Notes: generated from the letters alone by a model not told the origin. Positions 7,886-17,874 are shown, counted from the first letter of the stretch. The stretch: 64,000 bases of DNA from Flavobacterium sp. NRK F7 (GCF_024054195.1 NZ_JAMXLB010000001.1:1729624-1793623), one strand, 5' to 3'. Translations and numbers: made by a program.

Positions 7886-8926
7886 ATGAGAGAAGAAATA
7901 AATGCCTACAACAATGTTTTAGAGTTAATCGGTAATACACCTCTAATTAAATTAAATAGAGTAACTGAAAATATAGATGGCAATTTCTATGCAAAAGTAG
8001 AGGCTTTTAATCCAGGTCATTCTACCAAAGATAGAATCGCATTATATATTATTAATGAAGCAGAAAGAAGGGGTATTTTAAAACCAGGCGATACAATCAT
8101 TGAAACGACTTCTGGTAATACAGGATTTAGTTTAGCAATGGTTAGTATCATAAAAGGATATGATTGTATTTTAGCAGTAAGTTCCAAATCATCTAAAGAT
8201 AAAATAGACATGCTTCGAACAATGGGAGCAAAAGTATATGTTTGCCCAGCAAATGTTTCTGCTGATGATAAAAGATCTTATTACAGTGTTGCAAAACGAT
8301 TACATGAAGAAACCAAAGGTTCTATTTATATCAATCAGTACTTTAATGACTTAAATATTGATGCACATTACAACACTACGGGGCCTGAAATTTGGGAACA
8401 AACCAAAGGTCAAATTACGCACTTAGTAGCCTGTAGTGGAACGGGTGGAACTATTTCTGGAACAGCTCGTTTTTTAAAAGAAAAGAATCCTAATATCAGA
8501 ATTTTAGGTGTGGATGCTTATGGTTCAGTATTGAAAAAATACCATGAAACCAAAGAATTTGATAGTGAAGAAATTTATCCTTACCGTATTGAAGGTTTAG
8601 GAAAGAATTTAATCCCTACAGCTACTGATTTTGATATGATTGATAAATTTATCAAAGTTTCTGATGAAGAAAGTGCGCATACTGCTAGAGAGATTTCTAG
8701 AAAAGAAGGTCTTTTTGTAGGTTATACTTCAGGAGCTGCGATGCAAGCGGTAAAACAATTTGCAGAAGAAGGTGAATTTACAAAAGACAGTAATATAGTA
8801 GTAATCTTCCCAGATCACGGTTCAAGATACATGAGTAAAATCTATAGTGATGAATGGATGGGAGAACAAGGTTTCTTTGATAGTGTCAATATTGAAGAGG
8901 CTCAAAAAATTGAAATTATTAAGTAG
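7886..8926 (+). CDS. PLP-dependent cysteine synthase / cystathionine beta-synthase family enzyme
   Basis: A 346-residue fold-type II PLP enzyme. Lys48 in GHSTKDRIA is the Schiff-base lysine; [10 protein letters not shown] binds the substrate carboxylate and SGTGGTISG the PLP phosphate. The protein lacks CBS domains. It could be O-acetylserine sulfhydrylase (CysK/CysM) or a cystathionine beta-synthase; in Bacteroidota proteins of this length and with the [17 protein letters not shown] segment are usually placed in the broader cysteine synthase family, so I leave the symbol blank. It has its own promoter and a strong terminator directly downstream. Confidence 0.88.
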   Translation: MREEINAYNNVLELIGNTPLIKLNRVTENIDGNFYAKVEAFNPGHSTKDRIALYIINEAERRGILKPGDTIIETTSGNTGFSLAMVSIIKGYDCILAVSSKSSKDKIDMLRTMGAKVYVCPANVSADDKRSYYSVAKRLHEETKGSIYINQYFNDLNIDAHYNTTGPEIWEQTKGQITHLVACSGTGGTISGTARFLKEKNPNIRILGVDAYGSVLKKYHETKEFDSEEIYPYRIEGLGKNLIPTATDFDMIDKFIKVSDEESAHTAREISRKEGLFVGYTSGAAMQAVKQFAEEGEFTKDSNIVVIFPDHGSRYMSKIYSDEWMGEQGFFDSVNIEEAQKIEIIK

Positions 8927-8948
8927 TACAATTACTTATGGAATATAA

Positions 8949-8979
8949 AAAACTCCGAGAAAAATCTCGGAGTTTTTTG
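8949..8979 (+). terminator. Rho-independent terminator
   Basis: A perfect 10-bp stem AACTCCGAGA (8951-8960) with TCTCGGAGTT (8965-8974), a 4-base loop and a T6 run. It ends the cysteine synthase transcript; the A-rich left side lets it also work for the converging ccsBA gene. Confidence 0.88.
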
Positions 8980-8998
8980 TTTTATAAATTATATAAAG

Positions 8999-11900
8999 TT
9001 ATTTCTTGAGGTATTTTTTATATTTTATTGAAGCTAATATACCAATAACAATCACTCCAGCTAAAATGTATAGATAATAGGTAACATTTTGTTTTTCTCC
9101 AGAAGCATAAGAGTGTAAGCCACTTAAGTGAAAGTTCACTCCTACATAGGTCATTACAATTGAAGCAAAAGCCAAAACACTGGCAAAGTTGTAGAACCAT
9201 TTGCCTCTTAATCCAGGTACTAATCTGGCATGAATGACAAATGCATACACAAAAATACTAATTAATGCCCAGGTTTCTTTTGGGTCCCAACCCCAATAGC
9301 GACCCCAACTCTCATTGGCCCATTGTCCGCCTAAAAAGTTACCAATGGTTAACATGACTAAACCAACTGTTAAAGCCATTTCATTTATGTAACTTAATTC
9401 ATCTATAGCTAACTTTGTTTTCTTCGCATTATTTTTTGTGGTAAAAATCATTAAAAACAAGGCAACTAAACCTAATATCATTCCTAAGGTAAACGGTCCA
9501 TAACTCGCCACAATAACAGCTACGTGTATCATTAACCAATACGAATTTAAAACAGGCTGTAAATTTCCGATTTCTGGATCCATCCAACTCCAGTGCGCCA
9601 CCATTAACAATATTGAAGCTACGAATACACCAGCAGCAACAGTTATTGAAGATTTTTTTAATCTTATATTTACAAGCAATAAATACCAAATTGGATATGG
9701 AAAACCAAGTAACAACGTAAATAGCATCGTTGCCCAAGATACATAAATCATACTTTCATACGCATTGCTCCAAGGTGCATGTCCTGATACATACCAACGT
9801 GCTATTAATCCTAAAGTATGTAAAGAGAAAAATACAAATATTGTTACATGAAAAAAGTTTACCGTATAATTAATCCATTTAGCAGATGAAAACAATTGAT
9901 AAATCGCAAATCCAAGCATTAAAACTCCAGCTAGCATGTAGAGGTAAAATAGTCTTTTGAAAATATCATATTTATTATACTTAACTTCGGTATTAATCTT
10001 TTGATCAGAAAGCATTACAGCACTACCATATTTTTTTTGATAGGCTTTTAATCCTTTTAAAATGGAATTGGGAAGTTTGTAATCTTTGCTTTGGGTTGCT
10101 TTGGAAACGGCATCTAAATAAAAAGGAACAATATTTTTGATGCTGTCTAGTGCTGTTTTAGTAGAATCATTAATTTCTAAATAAGAAACCCATTTGTTGT
10201 TTTTATCATTTGGTATTGGGAAAACACGTAAAATTTTACCGCTTAAAGCATCATACAAAAGGTTTACTTTTTTGTCTGCTTCTATAAAATCTTTTTGAAA
10301 ATTATTAGCTACTTGTGCTCCATAAGCTTCATCTAGATAAGGAGCTAGTTTGTAATTGCCTTTGGCATCAAAAAAGTCAATTAAAGCCGCAAATTTTGCT
10401 TTTTTATCTATACCTGCAATTTTTCGGATACTGTCATTTCCTCTTTTTAAATAAATAATTGGCATCGTATACCAATATTGAGGAAATTGTGTCATAGAAA
10501 TGAATGCTTGATCTGAATTCATGTCATTATAAGTATCACTTTTAGATACTTTTCGCAAAAGCTCAGAAGAAAAAGTATTGATGGGTTTCATTCGACCTCC
10601 TTGGTCTTGAATAACCATTTTTCCAAATTCTGAAGCATGTTCTTCAGAAACCTTATATTTCGAAAGAAATTCAAATGCTTTTTTAGCATCTGTTATTTCA
10701 TTTTCATGAGTATGCTCTTGGGAATATCCAATAATTGTAAAGAAAAACAAAAATAAAGTGGCTAATAAATTTCTCTTTTCCATTGTCTTTTTTATTCTTT
10801 TCTTTAAATCTCCAAAACGTGTGTTTTTATCAAACAATATGGCCATTAAACCAAAATACAATAAGAAGTAACCAATATAAGTCGTCCAAGTACCTAATTG
10901 ATCATGATTTACAGATAAATGAGAGCCTTTTTCATCTGGATCAAAACCTGCCTGAAAAAAACGATATCCCCTATAATCTAAAACATTGTTCATGTAGATA
11001 CTATCTCTGAAAATATTGTTGTTTAGTGTGTCTTGTATTTCAACTTTACTTTTAAAGGCAGAATAACTTTTTTCGGTTCCAGGGTATTTATCTGCAATGA
11101 AATCTTCTAGCTTCACTGCAAAAGGAGTTTCATATGTTTTACTTCCAAAAAATAAAGTAAAGTCTAAATCTCCAATTGTAATGGTTTGTGGAACACCTTG
11201 ACTTCCTTTGGAACCTAATAAAGTAAGTTTCTCTTCTTTCCCTTGACTAATAACTTTAACAACTAAAGCGTCTTGAGTTTGTTTGTCACTGTAATTGTTA
11301 TTAGATTGATAAGTGATGGTGCCTTTTTTAGGTGCTTCGGGAAAAACAAATTGGCTGCCTGCAAGATTGTATAAAGAACGTAGTTGTAAAGATTGAATCG
11401 TGTCTTTGCTTACGATACCTTGAGATTGGTCGGCCATTTTCATATAATTACCAGCAAATGGAGTTTTCAAAGTCAAGCTATCATTCGCATAGAAGATATT
11501 AATAGCTCCATCTGTAGGTTGGTTGAAAGCATATAAAATGTTATGAATATTTTGAACTTGACCTTCTTTTAGGTAATGTTCGTGTCTTGAGCCATCACTA
11601 GATTCTACTAATTTTAGATAATACATTCCATTAGGATCTTCTTTAATAGATTCACTAGCATTCATAATGAATTGTTCGTATTCTATTTTGAAAGGAATTT
11701 CATTAAAATCACCTTTAATAGTAAAATCATTAGAGAACAAAGGTTTTAAATACCAAGCTACATCTTCTGGTGCAAAATAATTACTTTTCTCAAAAGAACG
11801 TCTCCTCATCTCACCATTGTATTTACCGTCTACAAAACCATATACAAAAGTTTTGTCAGAATAAATTTTATTTTCGGTTTCTCCTTCACGAATTAACATC

Positions 11901-12211
11901 ATGCCTTCAAAACTTACATAACGTGTAATGAAAGCTCCAATTAAAATAAATAAGAAGGAAAGATGTAAGAGAAAAGTAGCCCATTTTTCTCTTTTGTACA
12001 ATTGATATCTTTTTATGTTTCCAGCAAAATTAATGACAAAAAATGCCATAATAACTTCAAACCACCAAGCATTGTAAACTATAATTCGAGCGGTTTCGGT
12101 ATTGTAGGCATCTTCTATAAAAGTTCCCGCTGCCATTGATGCTGCAAATATTATAAATAAAACAGCCATTAAACGTGTAGAGAATAAAAAAGAGAATATT
12201 TTTTTGTCCAT
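8999..12211 (-). CDS. ccsBA: Fused cytochrome c biogenesis protein CcsBA (ResB-CcsA)
   Basis: A 1070-residue inner-membrane protein with a ResB/CcsB-like N-terminal half and a CcsA-like C-terminal half, the system II cytochrome c synthase. N-terminal membrane segments surround residues 15-110, and a ResB periplasmic domain follows to a membrane segment near 435-455. A second stretch that looks like a signal segment (near residues 480-495, LATLFLFFFTIIGYSQE) precedes another periplasmic domain of about 240 residues, then about eight membrane helices. The heme-handling WWD motif WGRYWGWDPKETWAL lies near residue 970, and periplasmic His residues flank it. It exports heme and attaches it to CxxCH apocytochromes; the lipoprotein cytochrome at 28189-28551 is one likely client in this window. 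Confidence 0.92.
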   Translation of the reverse strand: MDKKIFSFLFSTRLMAVLFIIFAASMAAGTFIEDAYNTETARIIVYNAWWFEVIMAFFVINFAGNIKRYQLYKREKWATFLLHLSFLFILIGAFITRYVSFEGMMLIREGETENKIYSDKTFVYGFVDGKYNGEMRRRSFEKSNYFAPEDVAWYLKPLFSNDFTIKGDFNEIPFKIEYEQFIMNASESIKEDPNGMYYLKLVESSDGSRHEHYLKEGQVQNIHNILYAFNQPTDGAINIFYANDSLTLKTPFAGNYMKMADQSQGIVSKDTIQSLQLRSLYNLAGSQFVFPEAPKKGTITYQSNNNYSDKQTQDALVVKVISQGKEEKLTLLGSKGSQGVPQTITIGDLDFTLFFGSKTYETPFAVKLEDFIADKYPGTEKSYSAFKSKVEIQDTLNNNIFRDSIYMNNVLDYRGYRFFQAGFDPDEKGSHLSVNHDQLGTWTTYIGYFLLYFGLMAILFDKNTRFGDLKKRIKKTMEKRNLLATLFLFFFTIIGYSQEHTHENEITDAKKAFEFLSKYKVSEEHASEFGKMVIQDQGGRMKPINTFSSELLRKVSKSDTYNDMNSDQAFISMTQFPQYWYTMPIIYLKRGNDSIRKIAGIDKKAKFAALIDFFDAKGNYKLAPYLDEAYGAQVANNFQKDFIEADKKVNLLYDALSGKILRVFPIPNDKNNKWVSYLEINDSTKTALDSIKNIVPFYLDAVSKATQSKDYKLPNSILKGLKAYQKKYGSAVMLSDQKINTEVKYNKYDIFKRLFYLYMLAGVLMLGFAIYQLFSSAKWINYTVNFFHVTIFVFFSLHTLGLIARWYVSGHAPWSNAYESMIYVSWATMLFTLLLGFPYPIWYLLLVNIRLKKSSITVAAGVFVASILLMVAHWSWMDPEIGNLQPVLNSYWLMIHVAVIVASYGPFTLGMILGLVALFLMIFTTKNNAKKTKLAIDELSYINEMALTVGLVMLTIGNFLGGQWANESWGRYWGWDPKETWALISIFVYAFVIHARLVPGLRGKWFYNFASVLAFASIVMTYVGVNFHLSGLHSYASGEKQNVTYYLYILAGVIVIGILASIKYKKYLKK

Positions 12212-12238
12212 TTCTGTAGTAGTAATTTAAAACGTTTG

Positions 12239-12246
12239 CAAAAGTA
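12239..12246 (-). promoter_or_regulatory. Promoter of ccsBA
   Basis: On the minus strand TACTTTTG is an exact TAnnTTTG -7 box 27 bp before the start codon. Confidence 0.5.
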
Positions 12247-12308
12247 CTTAAAAACAAAAACTTTATTGCAATGTTTAACAAGTCTTTGTTAAGTTTTAAG
12301 AAATTGTT

Positions 12309-13034
12309 TTAATAGAGCATTTTTATTTCTTTAATGTCATATTCATGAATGGTGTCATCTTCAAGTAAAACCATTAGTTTTCCAAAAGAAGAAACGCCTT
12401 GAATGATTCCCATAAATTGTTTTTTTGAAGTATCTTCAAAAGCAACAGGTGTCCCTTTTTTATAGAGGTACGAATGATATTTTTTCCAAAGTAAACTAGG
12501 GTTTTCTAATTGATTATAATGATGTTTTAATGAAGCTAAAATTTCATCTAAAAGTAACTCTTTGTCGAAAATTTTGTTTTTTAAAATTGCCATAGAGGAT
12601 GCTTTTGGTAAATTTTCAAAAGCCTTTTGATTTACATTTAAGCCTATACCAATAATTGAATGAATACTTCCGTCTGACTTAATTATATTTTCGATCAAGA
12701 TGCCACAAATTTTTTTATTTTCTGACAAAATGTCGTTTGGCCATTTGATATGCAATTGTGACAATTGATATTTTTCTAGAACTTTAATAAGTGCAATGGA
12801 TGCCAGAATGTTGATGGTGTATATTTCGCTTGTAAATGCTGGATTGTGATTTGTAAATATACTGAATGTTAGGTTTTTACCGTCTTCAGAGATCCAGGTG
12901 GCTCCTCGTTGACCTTTTCCTTTACGTTGGTTTTCGGTTACTACAGTAGTGAAGTTGTCCAAGATTTGAGTAGCTGACAATTCTTTTAAAAAATTGTTTG
13001 TGGAGTCTATGGCATTGAGTTTGATAATATTCAT
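12309..13034 (-). CDS. birA: Biotin-[acetyl-CoA-carboxylase] ligase
   Basis: A 241-residue biotin protein ligase without the N-terminal helix-turn-helix of E. coli BirA, so it is a monofunctional enzyme. The catalytic domain shows the biotin/ATP motif QRKGKGQRGATW near residues 36-47, IKWPNDI near 97-103, and KKICGILIE near 107-115; the C-terminal SH3-like domain follows. It attaches biotin via biotinyl-AMP to the lysine of biotin carboxyl carrier proteins. It is transcribed divergently from rsfS with 94 bp between the starts. A 17-bp palindrome overlaps its start codon; see findings. Confidence 0.92.
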   Translation of the reverse strand: MNIIKLNAIDSTNNFLKELSATQILDNFTTVVTENQRKGKGQRGATWISEDGKNLTFSIFTNHNPAFTSEIYTINILASIALIKVLEKYQLSQLHIKWPNDILSENKKICGILIENIIKSDGSIHSIIGIGLNVNQKAFENLPKASSMAILKNKIFDKELLLDEILASLKHHYNQLENPSLLWKKYHSYLYKKGTPVAFEDTSKKQFMGIIQGVSSFGKLMVLLEDDTIHEYDIKEIKMLY

Positions 13035-13100
13035 TTACAAAAAATGTAAAGTTTTATTTTTAATCTTATGTTAAGGTTCAAAAATAAAGACAAAAATTGG

Positions 13101-13108
13101 TAACTTTG
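13101..13108 (+). promoter_or_regulatory. -7 box of the rsfS-ftsH operon
   Basis: TAACTTTG is an exact TAnnTTTG match 20 bp upstream of the rsfS start codon. Confidence 0.55.
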
Positions 13109-13128
13109 CATAAACTTATAAAATTTAA

Positions 13129-13497
13129 ATGGCAAAAAATAATAGTAACGACGATTTAGTAGTAAATATCATTAAGGGAATTGAAGATGTAAAAGGAGCT
13201 GATATAGATATTTTAGATCTTAGAGAAATTGATAACACAGTATGCGATTATTTCATTGTTTGTAATGGTAACTCTAATACCCAAGTAGTTGCAATCGCAA
13301 ATTCCATTCAGAAAGTGGTGTCTAAAGAACTGAAAGAAAAACCGTGGCATGTGGAAGGCTTAGAAAATGGGGAATGGGTGTTGATGGATTTTGTAAATGT
13401 AGTAGTACACGTTTTCCAAACACATATCCGTGAATATTATAATATAGAGAGCCTTTGGGGTGACGCAAAAATAACTTCAATAGAAAGTAAATATTAG
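13129..13497 (+). CDS. rsfS: Ribosome silencing factor RsfS
   Basis: A 122-residue RsfS/Iojap family protein with the conserved core CDYFIVCNGNSNTQVVAIA near residues 39-57, WHVEGLENGEWVLMDFVNVVVHVF near 82-105 and the ending REYYNIESLWGDA. The family binds ribosomal protein uL14 and blocks subunit joining when nutrients are short. It sits 9 bp ahead of ftsH in the same orientation, the usual Flavobacteria arrangement, and the two are likely co-transcribed from the box at 13101-13108. Confidence 0.93.
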   Translation: MAKNNSNDDLVVNIIKGIEDVKGADIDILDLREIDNTVCDYFIVCNGNSNTQVVAIANSIQKVVSKELKEKPWHVEGLENGEWVLMDFVNVVVHVFQTHIREYYNIESLWGDAKITSIESKY

Positions 13498-13506
13498 AAA
13501 AAAATT

Positions 13507-15423
13507 ATGTCTGAAAATAAAAGTCCAAAAGTAAAATTTAGTCCGTGGTTAATATACGGACTTATTCTTGGTGTATTCCTTTTAATCAATGTGTTTGGGA
13601 ATGGATTTAACTTTAGTAATCCAAAACCAACCACTTTGTCTAAATTCTATGAGTTTTTAGAATCTGGTCAAGTGGATAAAGTGATTTTTAGCAATACCAA
13701 AGCCCAAGTATTTCTGAAAAAAGAAGCTTTAGGAAATAAAGAGCACAAAGATGCTAAAAACGATGTGATGGGTAACCTAAATGAAAAAGGGCCTCATTAT
13801 TATTTTGAAATTGGTGATTTAAAGACCTTTCAAGAAAGTTTAAAAGCAGCTTACGATAAAAAATTGTTAAATACGTATGCTAAAGAGCCAGAAGGTATTT
13901 GGGGTGATATTTTGTCTTTATTGCTTCCTTTTCTTTTGTTAGCGGGTCTTTGGATTTTTATGATGCGAAGAATGTCGGGTGGTTCTGGAAGTGGCGGTGG
14001 TCAAATTTTTAGTATTGGTAAATCCAAAGCAAAACTATTTGATGAAAAAAATGATGTTAAAGTGACCTTTGAAAATGTAGCAGGTCTTGAAGGGGCAAAA
14101 GAAGAGATACAAGAAATTGTTGAGTTCTTGAAAAATCCTGAAAAATATACTTCAATTGGTGGTAAAATACCTAAGGGTGCATTATTAGTTGGACCTCCAG
14201 GAACAGGGAAAACCTTATTGGCTAAAGCAGTAGCAGGAGAAGCAAAAGTACCTTTCTTTTCTTTGTCAGGTTCTGATTTTGTGGAAATGTTTGTAGGTGT
14301 TGGAGCTTCACGTGTGAGAGATTTATTCAAACAAGCAAAAGAGAAATCACCAGCGATTATTTTTATTGATGAGATTGATGCGGTAGGTAGAGCACGTGGT
14401 AAAAATAATATGTCAGGTTCTAATGATGAAAGAGAAAATACGCTGAATCAGTTATTGACTGAAATGGATGGTTTTGGAACCAATACAAACGTTATCGTTT
14501 TAGCGGCTACCAATAGAGCTGATGTGTTGGATAAGGCATTGATGCGTGCTGGACGTTTTGATAGACAGATTTATGTTGATCTGCCAGACATCAGAGAGCG
14601 TAAAGAAATTTTTGAAGTACATTTAAAACCAATAAAAAAATCAGAAGAATTAGATACGGAATTTTTAGCGAAACAAACTCCTGGGTTTTCTGGTGCTGAT
14701 ATTGCAAATGTGTGTAATGAAGCGGCCTTAATTGCTGCTAGGAAAGATAAAAAAGCTGTTGATAAGCAAGATTTTTTAGATGCTGTTGATCGAATTGTAG
14801 GTGGTTTGGAGAAAAAGAATAAGATTGTTACTCCAGAAGAAAAAAGAGCTATTGCTATTCATGAAGCGGGTCATGCAACAGTGAGTTGGATGTTAGAACA
14901 TGCAGCACCTTTAGTAAAAGTAACGATTGTTCCAAGAGGGCAAAGTTTAGGAGCGGCTTGGTATTTACCAGAAGAAAGATTAATTGTGCGACCAGAACAA
15001 ATGCTAGATGAAATGTGCGCTACTATGGGAGGACGTGCAGCTGAAAAAGTAATATTTAATAAAATTTCAACTGGAGCTTTGAGTGACTTAGAAAAAGTTA
15101 CCAAACAAGCTCGTGCTATGGTTACCATTTATGGATTGAATGATAAATTAGGCAATATAACGTATTATGATTCTTCAGGACAAAGCGAATACAATTTTTC
15201 AAAACCGTATTCTGAAGAAACGGCAAAAGTAATTGATAGTGAAATTTCTTTATTAATTGAAACACAATATAAGAGAGCGGTTCAATTATTAGAAGAAAAT
15301 AAAGATAAATTAATCCAGTTGGCTGATATTTTAATTGAAAAAGAGGTCATTTTTAAAGACGATTTAGAAACTATATTTGGAAATAGGCCACACGAAAAAA
15401 CAATTGAAATCACTACAGAATAG
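13507..15423 (+). CDS. ftsH: ATP-dependent zinc metalloprotease FtsH
   Basis: A 638-residue membrane-bound AAA+ protease. Two N-terminal membrane segments (residues about 13-35 and 138-152) flank the small periplasmic domain. The AAA module has Walker A GPPGTGKT (about residue 229), Walker [12 protein letters not shown], the pore motif [15 protein letters not shown], and the second region of homology [21 protein letters not shown]. The peptidase domain has zinc motif HEAGH at residues 452-456 and the acidic ligand within LSDLEKVT. It degrades misfolded membrane proteins and short-lived regulators. It shares an operon with rsfS and ends in a strong terminator at 15454-15497. Confidence 0.97.
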   Translation: MSENKSPKVKFSPWLIYGLILGVFLLINVFGNGFNFSNPKPTTLSKFYEFLESGQVDKVIFSNTKAQVFLKKEALGNKEHKDAKNDVMGNLNEKGPHYYFEIGDLKTFQESLKAAYDKKLLNTYAKEPEGIWGDILSLLLPFLLLAGLWIFMMRRMSGGSGSGGGQIFSIGKSKAKLFDEKNDVKVTFENVAGLEGAKEEIQEIVEFLKNPEKYTSIGGKIPKGALLVGPPGTGKTLLAKAVAGEAKVPFFSLSGSDFVEMFVGVGASRVRDLFKQAKEKSPAIIFIDEIDAVGRARGKNNMSGSNDERENTLNQLLTEMDGFGTNTNVIVLAATNRADVLDKALMRAGRFDRQIYVDLPDIRERKEIFEVHLKPIKKSEELDTEFLAKQTPGFSGADIANVCNEAALIAARKDKKAVDKQDFLDAVDRIVGGLEKKNKIVTPEEKRAIAIHEAGHATVSWMLEHAAPLVKVTIVPRGQSLGAAWYLPEERLIVRPEQMLDEMCATMGGRAAEKVIFNKISTGALSDLEKVTKQARAMVTIYGLNDKLGNITYYDSSGQSEYNFSKPYSEETAKVIDSEISLLIETQYKRAVQLLEENKDKLIQLADILIEKEVIFKDDLETIFGNRPHEKTIEITTE

Positions 15424-15453
15424 GTTGTTATAAATTACAGTCGAGTCAATTTT

Positions 15454-15497
15454 AAAAAAACTTGGTTCTTTATCCGTAAAGAACTAAGTTTTTTTTT
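15454..15497 (+). terminator. Rho-independent terminator after ftsH
   Basis: A long stem (15454-15471 with 15478-15495) with one G-T wobble, a 6-base loop and a T9 run. The T-run merges with the promoter of the following operon. Confidence 0.88.
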
Positions 15498-15504
15498 ATC
15501 TTTG
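15497..15504 (+). promoter_or_regulatory. -7 box of the LUD-cdsA-psd-ACBP-sod operon
   Basis: TATCTTTG is an exact TAnnTTTG match 34 bp upstream of the first ATG. It begins inside the T-run of the ftsH terminator. Confidence 0.55.
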
Positions 15505-15538
15505 GTTCGCGCAAGTATCAATTACCTACTAAAAATAC

Positions 15539-16144
15539 ATGAGTCTTTTTAGAAAACTTTTTGGAAACTCTGGTCATACATCAAAGGGCAATAAAGATGA
15601 TGAGAAAAGCCCTTATGCACCAGAAGTTAAACTACCCATTGATGAAATGTTTACCCACCACTTTAAAAAAAATGGTGGGAAGTTTATATATTGTGAAAAT
15701 TTAAATGAAGTAGGAGAAAATTTCATTAATATATTAGAGGAGAATGATTGGTTCGAAAGTGAGGTTATGTGTTATGAACCTCAATTATTTCATTTGTTAG
15801 AGGAAAATAAGTTGACTTACAAAAACCCTTCAAATGGCGCAAAATTTTATTTTTCAACTTGTGAAAATTTAATTGCGGATGAAGGTTCTGTACTTTTTTC
15901 TTCCAATCAATTAAAGCATTATAGACCTGCAGATTTACCTACTAATATGGTTGTTTTAGCTACTACGAGTCAATTAGTGGCTAATAAAAGTGAAGGATTA
16001 CGTCATATTAAGAAAAAGTATGAAAAAGAATATCCAACAAATATTACTACAATAAAATACTTCGAAAAAGTGAAGGAAGAAGATTTTTTGCACTATGGTA
16101 GTAGTCATAAAAATTTATACTTGCTTTTATTAGAAGATCTTTAA
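15539..16144 (+). CDS. LUD domain protein (LutC/YkgG-like)
   Basis: A 201-residue protein of the LUD superfamily. The segment CENLIADEGSVLFSSNQLKHYRPADLPTNMVVLATTSQLV (about residues 107-146) is the LUD core, in which the Glu-Gly-Ser and Pro residues are conserved in LutC/YkgG proteins. LUD proteins take part in lactate oxidation complexes, but this single-domain copy has no lutA/lutB neighbours. It is instead the first gene of a phospholipid operon (1 bp before cdsA), so a lactate role is doubtful. The function here is unknown. Confidence 0.8.
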   Translation: MSLFRKLFGNSGHTSKGNKDDEKSPYAPEVKLPIDEMFTHHFKKNGGKFIYCENLNEVGENFINILEENDWFESEVMCYEPQLFHLLEENKLTYKNPSNGAKFYFSTCENLIADEGSVLFSSNQLKHYRPADLPTNMVVLATTSQLVANKSEGLRHIKKKYEKEYPTNITTIKYFEKVKEEDFLHYGSSHKNLYLLLLEDL

Positions 16145-16145
16145 T

Positions 16146-16958
16146 ATGAATGAAACATTAAAGAGGGCAATTTCAGGTACTGTTTATATTGTCTTGTTAT
16201 TAAGCTGTATCCTATATTCTAAAGAGAGTTTAGCTATTCTTTTTGGTGTTTTTTTGATTATTGCAGTTTATGAGTTCTGCAAATTAGCTAACTTGAATTA
16301 TTTTGTAAGTGTGCCAATAGCTTTGCTACTGTATTATTTTTTATGGGATAAAAATAAAATTGATATTTGGATTTGGACTGCAATTAGCTTATTCTCTGTG
16401 ATTATGGCAATAAAGCTATTGTTGTATCTTTATGATGCTAAGAAGACTAAATTTAAATTAGGTACGCGTTATGTATTGTTGTTAGGCTATGTAATTGTTC
16501 CATTTATCTTGACAAATTATATTTGCATTGGAAAAGGCAACAAATACAATGAAAAGATTTTAATTACTATTTTTATTTGTATTTGGACAAATGATACTTT
16601 TGCTTATTTAGTAGGTAAAAATTTTGGTAAAAGAAAATTATTTCCCAGTGTTTCTCCTAAAAAAACAATTGAAGGTTTTGTTGGAGGAATGATTTTTACA
16701 ATTATTTGTAGTGTAATTTTATCTAAATACTATATTGAAACAAAAAATATATACATTTGGATAATAATTGCTATAATTGTTAGTATTTTTAGTACACTTG
16801 GAGATTTGATAGAATCAAAATTGAAGCGTGTTGCTCAAATCAAAGATTCTGGAAATATTATGCCAGGTCACGGTGGAATTTTAGATCGTTTAGATAGTAT
16901 TATATTTGTAGTGCCATTTATTAATTTGTTTTATTTAATTTTATATTATGTTTCATAA
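16146..16958 (+). CDS. cdsA: Phosphatidate cytidylyltransferase
   Basis: A 270-residue membrane protein with about seven to eight hydrophobic segments. The C-terminal CDP-alcohol signature is present: SVSPKKTIEGFVGG near residues 174-187 and the GDLIESKLKRVAQIKDSG ... PGHGGILDRLDS pattern near 220-253. The enzyme makes CDP-diacylglycerol from phosphatidate and CTP in the inner membrane, the branch point for phosphatidylethanolamine synthesis. It overlaps the psd start by 11 bp, which fits a shared pathway. Confidence 0.95.
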   Translation: MNETLKRAISGTVYIVLLLSCILYSKESLAILFGVFLIIAVYEFCKLANLNYFVSVPIALLLYYFLWDKNKIDIWIWTAISLFSVIMAIKLLLYLYDAKKTKFKLGTRYVLLLGYVIVPFILTNYICIGKGNKYNEKILITIFICIWTNDTFAYLVGKNFGKRKLFPSVSPKKTIEGFVGGMIFTIICSVILSKYYIETKNIYIWIIIAIIVSIFSTLGDLIESKLKRVAQIKDSGNIMPGHGGILDRLDSIIFVVPFINLFYLILYYVS

Positions 16959-17595
16959 AGAAGGAGCCAAAATTATTTTAATAACGCTTATTTTAGTTGT
17001 AGCAGTTATTTTTGCGTCAGATTTGATAGCTATCCAATGGTTAAGAATTGGTTTAATTGTTCTTGCTCTTGTTTTTTTAGTGTTGATTCTTCAGTTTTTT
17101 AGAAACCCAAAAAGAGAGGCAGACAATAGTGATAACCATATTTTAGCACCAGTTGATGGTAAAGTAGTGGTTATTGAAGAAGTATATGAACCTGAATATT
17201 TTCAAGACAAACGATTAATGGTTTCTATTTTTATGTCTCCCATAAATGTACATGTTACCCGTTATCCTGTTAATGGAGTAGTAAAGTATAGTAAATATCA
17301 TCCTGGTAAATATTTGGTAGCTTGGCATCCAAAAGCGAGTGAAGAAAATGAACGTACAACTGTTGTGATTAATAATCGTATTTACGGTGAGATTATGTAT
17401 CGTCAAATTGCGGGTGCTTTAGCGAGACGAATTATCAATTATGCGAAAGAAGGAATGCGAGCAGTTCAAGGAAAAGATGCTGGATTTATTAAGTTTGGAT
17501 CAAGAGTTGATATTTACTTGCCTCTTGGAACTGAAGTTAATGTGAAACTAGGGGAAAAAGCAATAGGAGCTAAAACAGTTATTTGTAAAAAATAA
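16948..17595 (+). CDS. psd: Phosphatidylserine decarboxylase family protein
   Basis: A 215-residue protein with two N-terminal membrane segments and a decarboxylase body. The cleavage site that creates the pyruvoyl group is the GS in IKFGSRVDIYLP near residue 190; the short form with GSR is normal for the Bacteroidota type. The SIFMSPINVHVTRYPVNG segment near residues 91-108 is typical of the family. It forms phosphatidylethanolamine from phosphatidylserine. It overlaps cdsA and abuts the ACBP gene with no gap, so all are translated together. Confidence 0.94.
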   Translation: MFHKEGAKIILITLILVVAVIFASDLIAIQWLRIGLIVLALVFLVLILQFFRNPKREADNSDNHILAPVDGKVVVIEEVYEPEYFQDKRLMVSIFMSPINVHVTRYPVNGVVKYSKYHPGKYLVAWHPKASEENERTTVVINNRIYGEIMYRQIAGALARRIINYAKEGMRAVQGKDAGFIKFGSRVDIYLPLGTEVNVKLGEKAIGAKTVICKK

Positions 17596-17874
17596 ATGAG
17601 TAATAAAGATTTAGATACTTTATTTAAAGAAGCATTTGAAAATGCACAATTGGTGCCACAAGAATCGGTACCACAAGATATACAATTGGTTTTATATGGG
17701 TTGTATAAACAGGCTACAAGCGGTGAGTCTAATATTACCATTCAGAATCCTCAAGATTTAATCAATGCATTTAAATTGAATGCTTGGATTCAAGTCAAGC
17801 ATCTTACAATTGAAGAAGCCAAGCAAAAATATATTGATATTATTAACGAATTAATGAGAGAACGTAATTTATGA
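17596..17874 (+). CDS. Acyl-CoA-binding protein (ACBP)
   Basis: A 92-residue helical protein. The FKEAFENAQL start, LVLYGLYKQATSGE near residues 35-48, and the ending FKLNAWIQVKHLTIEEAKQKYIDII match the acyl-CoA-binding domain; the Tyr and Lys in YGLYKQAT are the CoA-contacting residues of the family. ACBP is mainly known from eukaryotes but occurs in some Bacteroidota. It buffers and delivers long-chain acyl-CoA in the cytoplasm. Its position between psd and sod, with zero and minus-four base spacing (ATGA overlap with sod), ties it to lipid metabolism. Confidence 0.9.
   Translation: MSNKDLDTLFKEAFENAQLVPQESVPQDIQLVLYGLYKQATSGESNITIQNPQDLINAFKLNAWIQVKHLTIEEAKQKYIDIINELMRERNL

Noticed and set aside
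12057..12281. Minus-strand frame overlapping the start of ccsBA
   Set aside because: It is out of frame with ccsBA, overlaps its N-terminus and promoter, and has no recognisable features.
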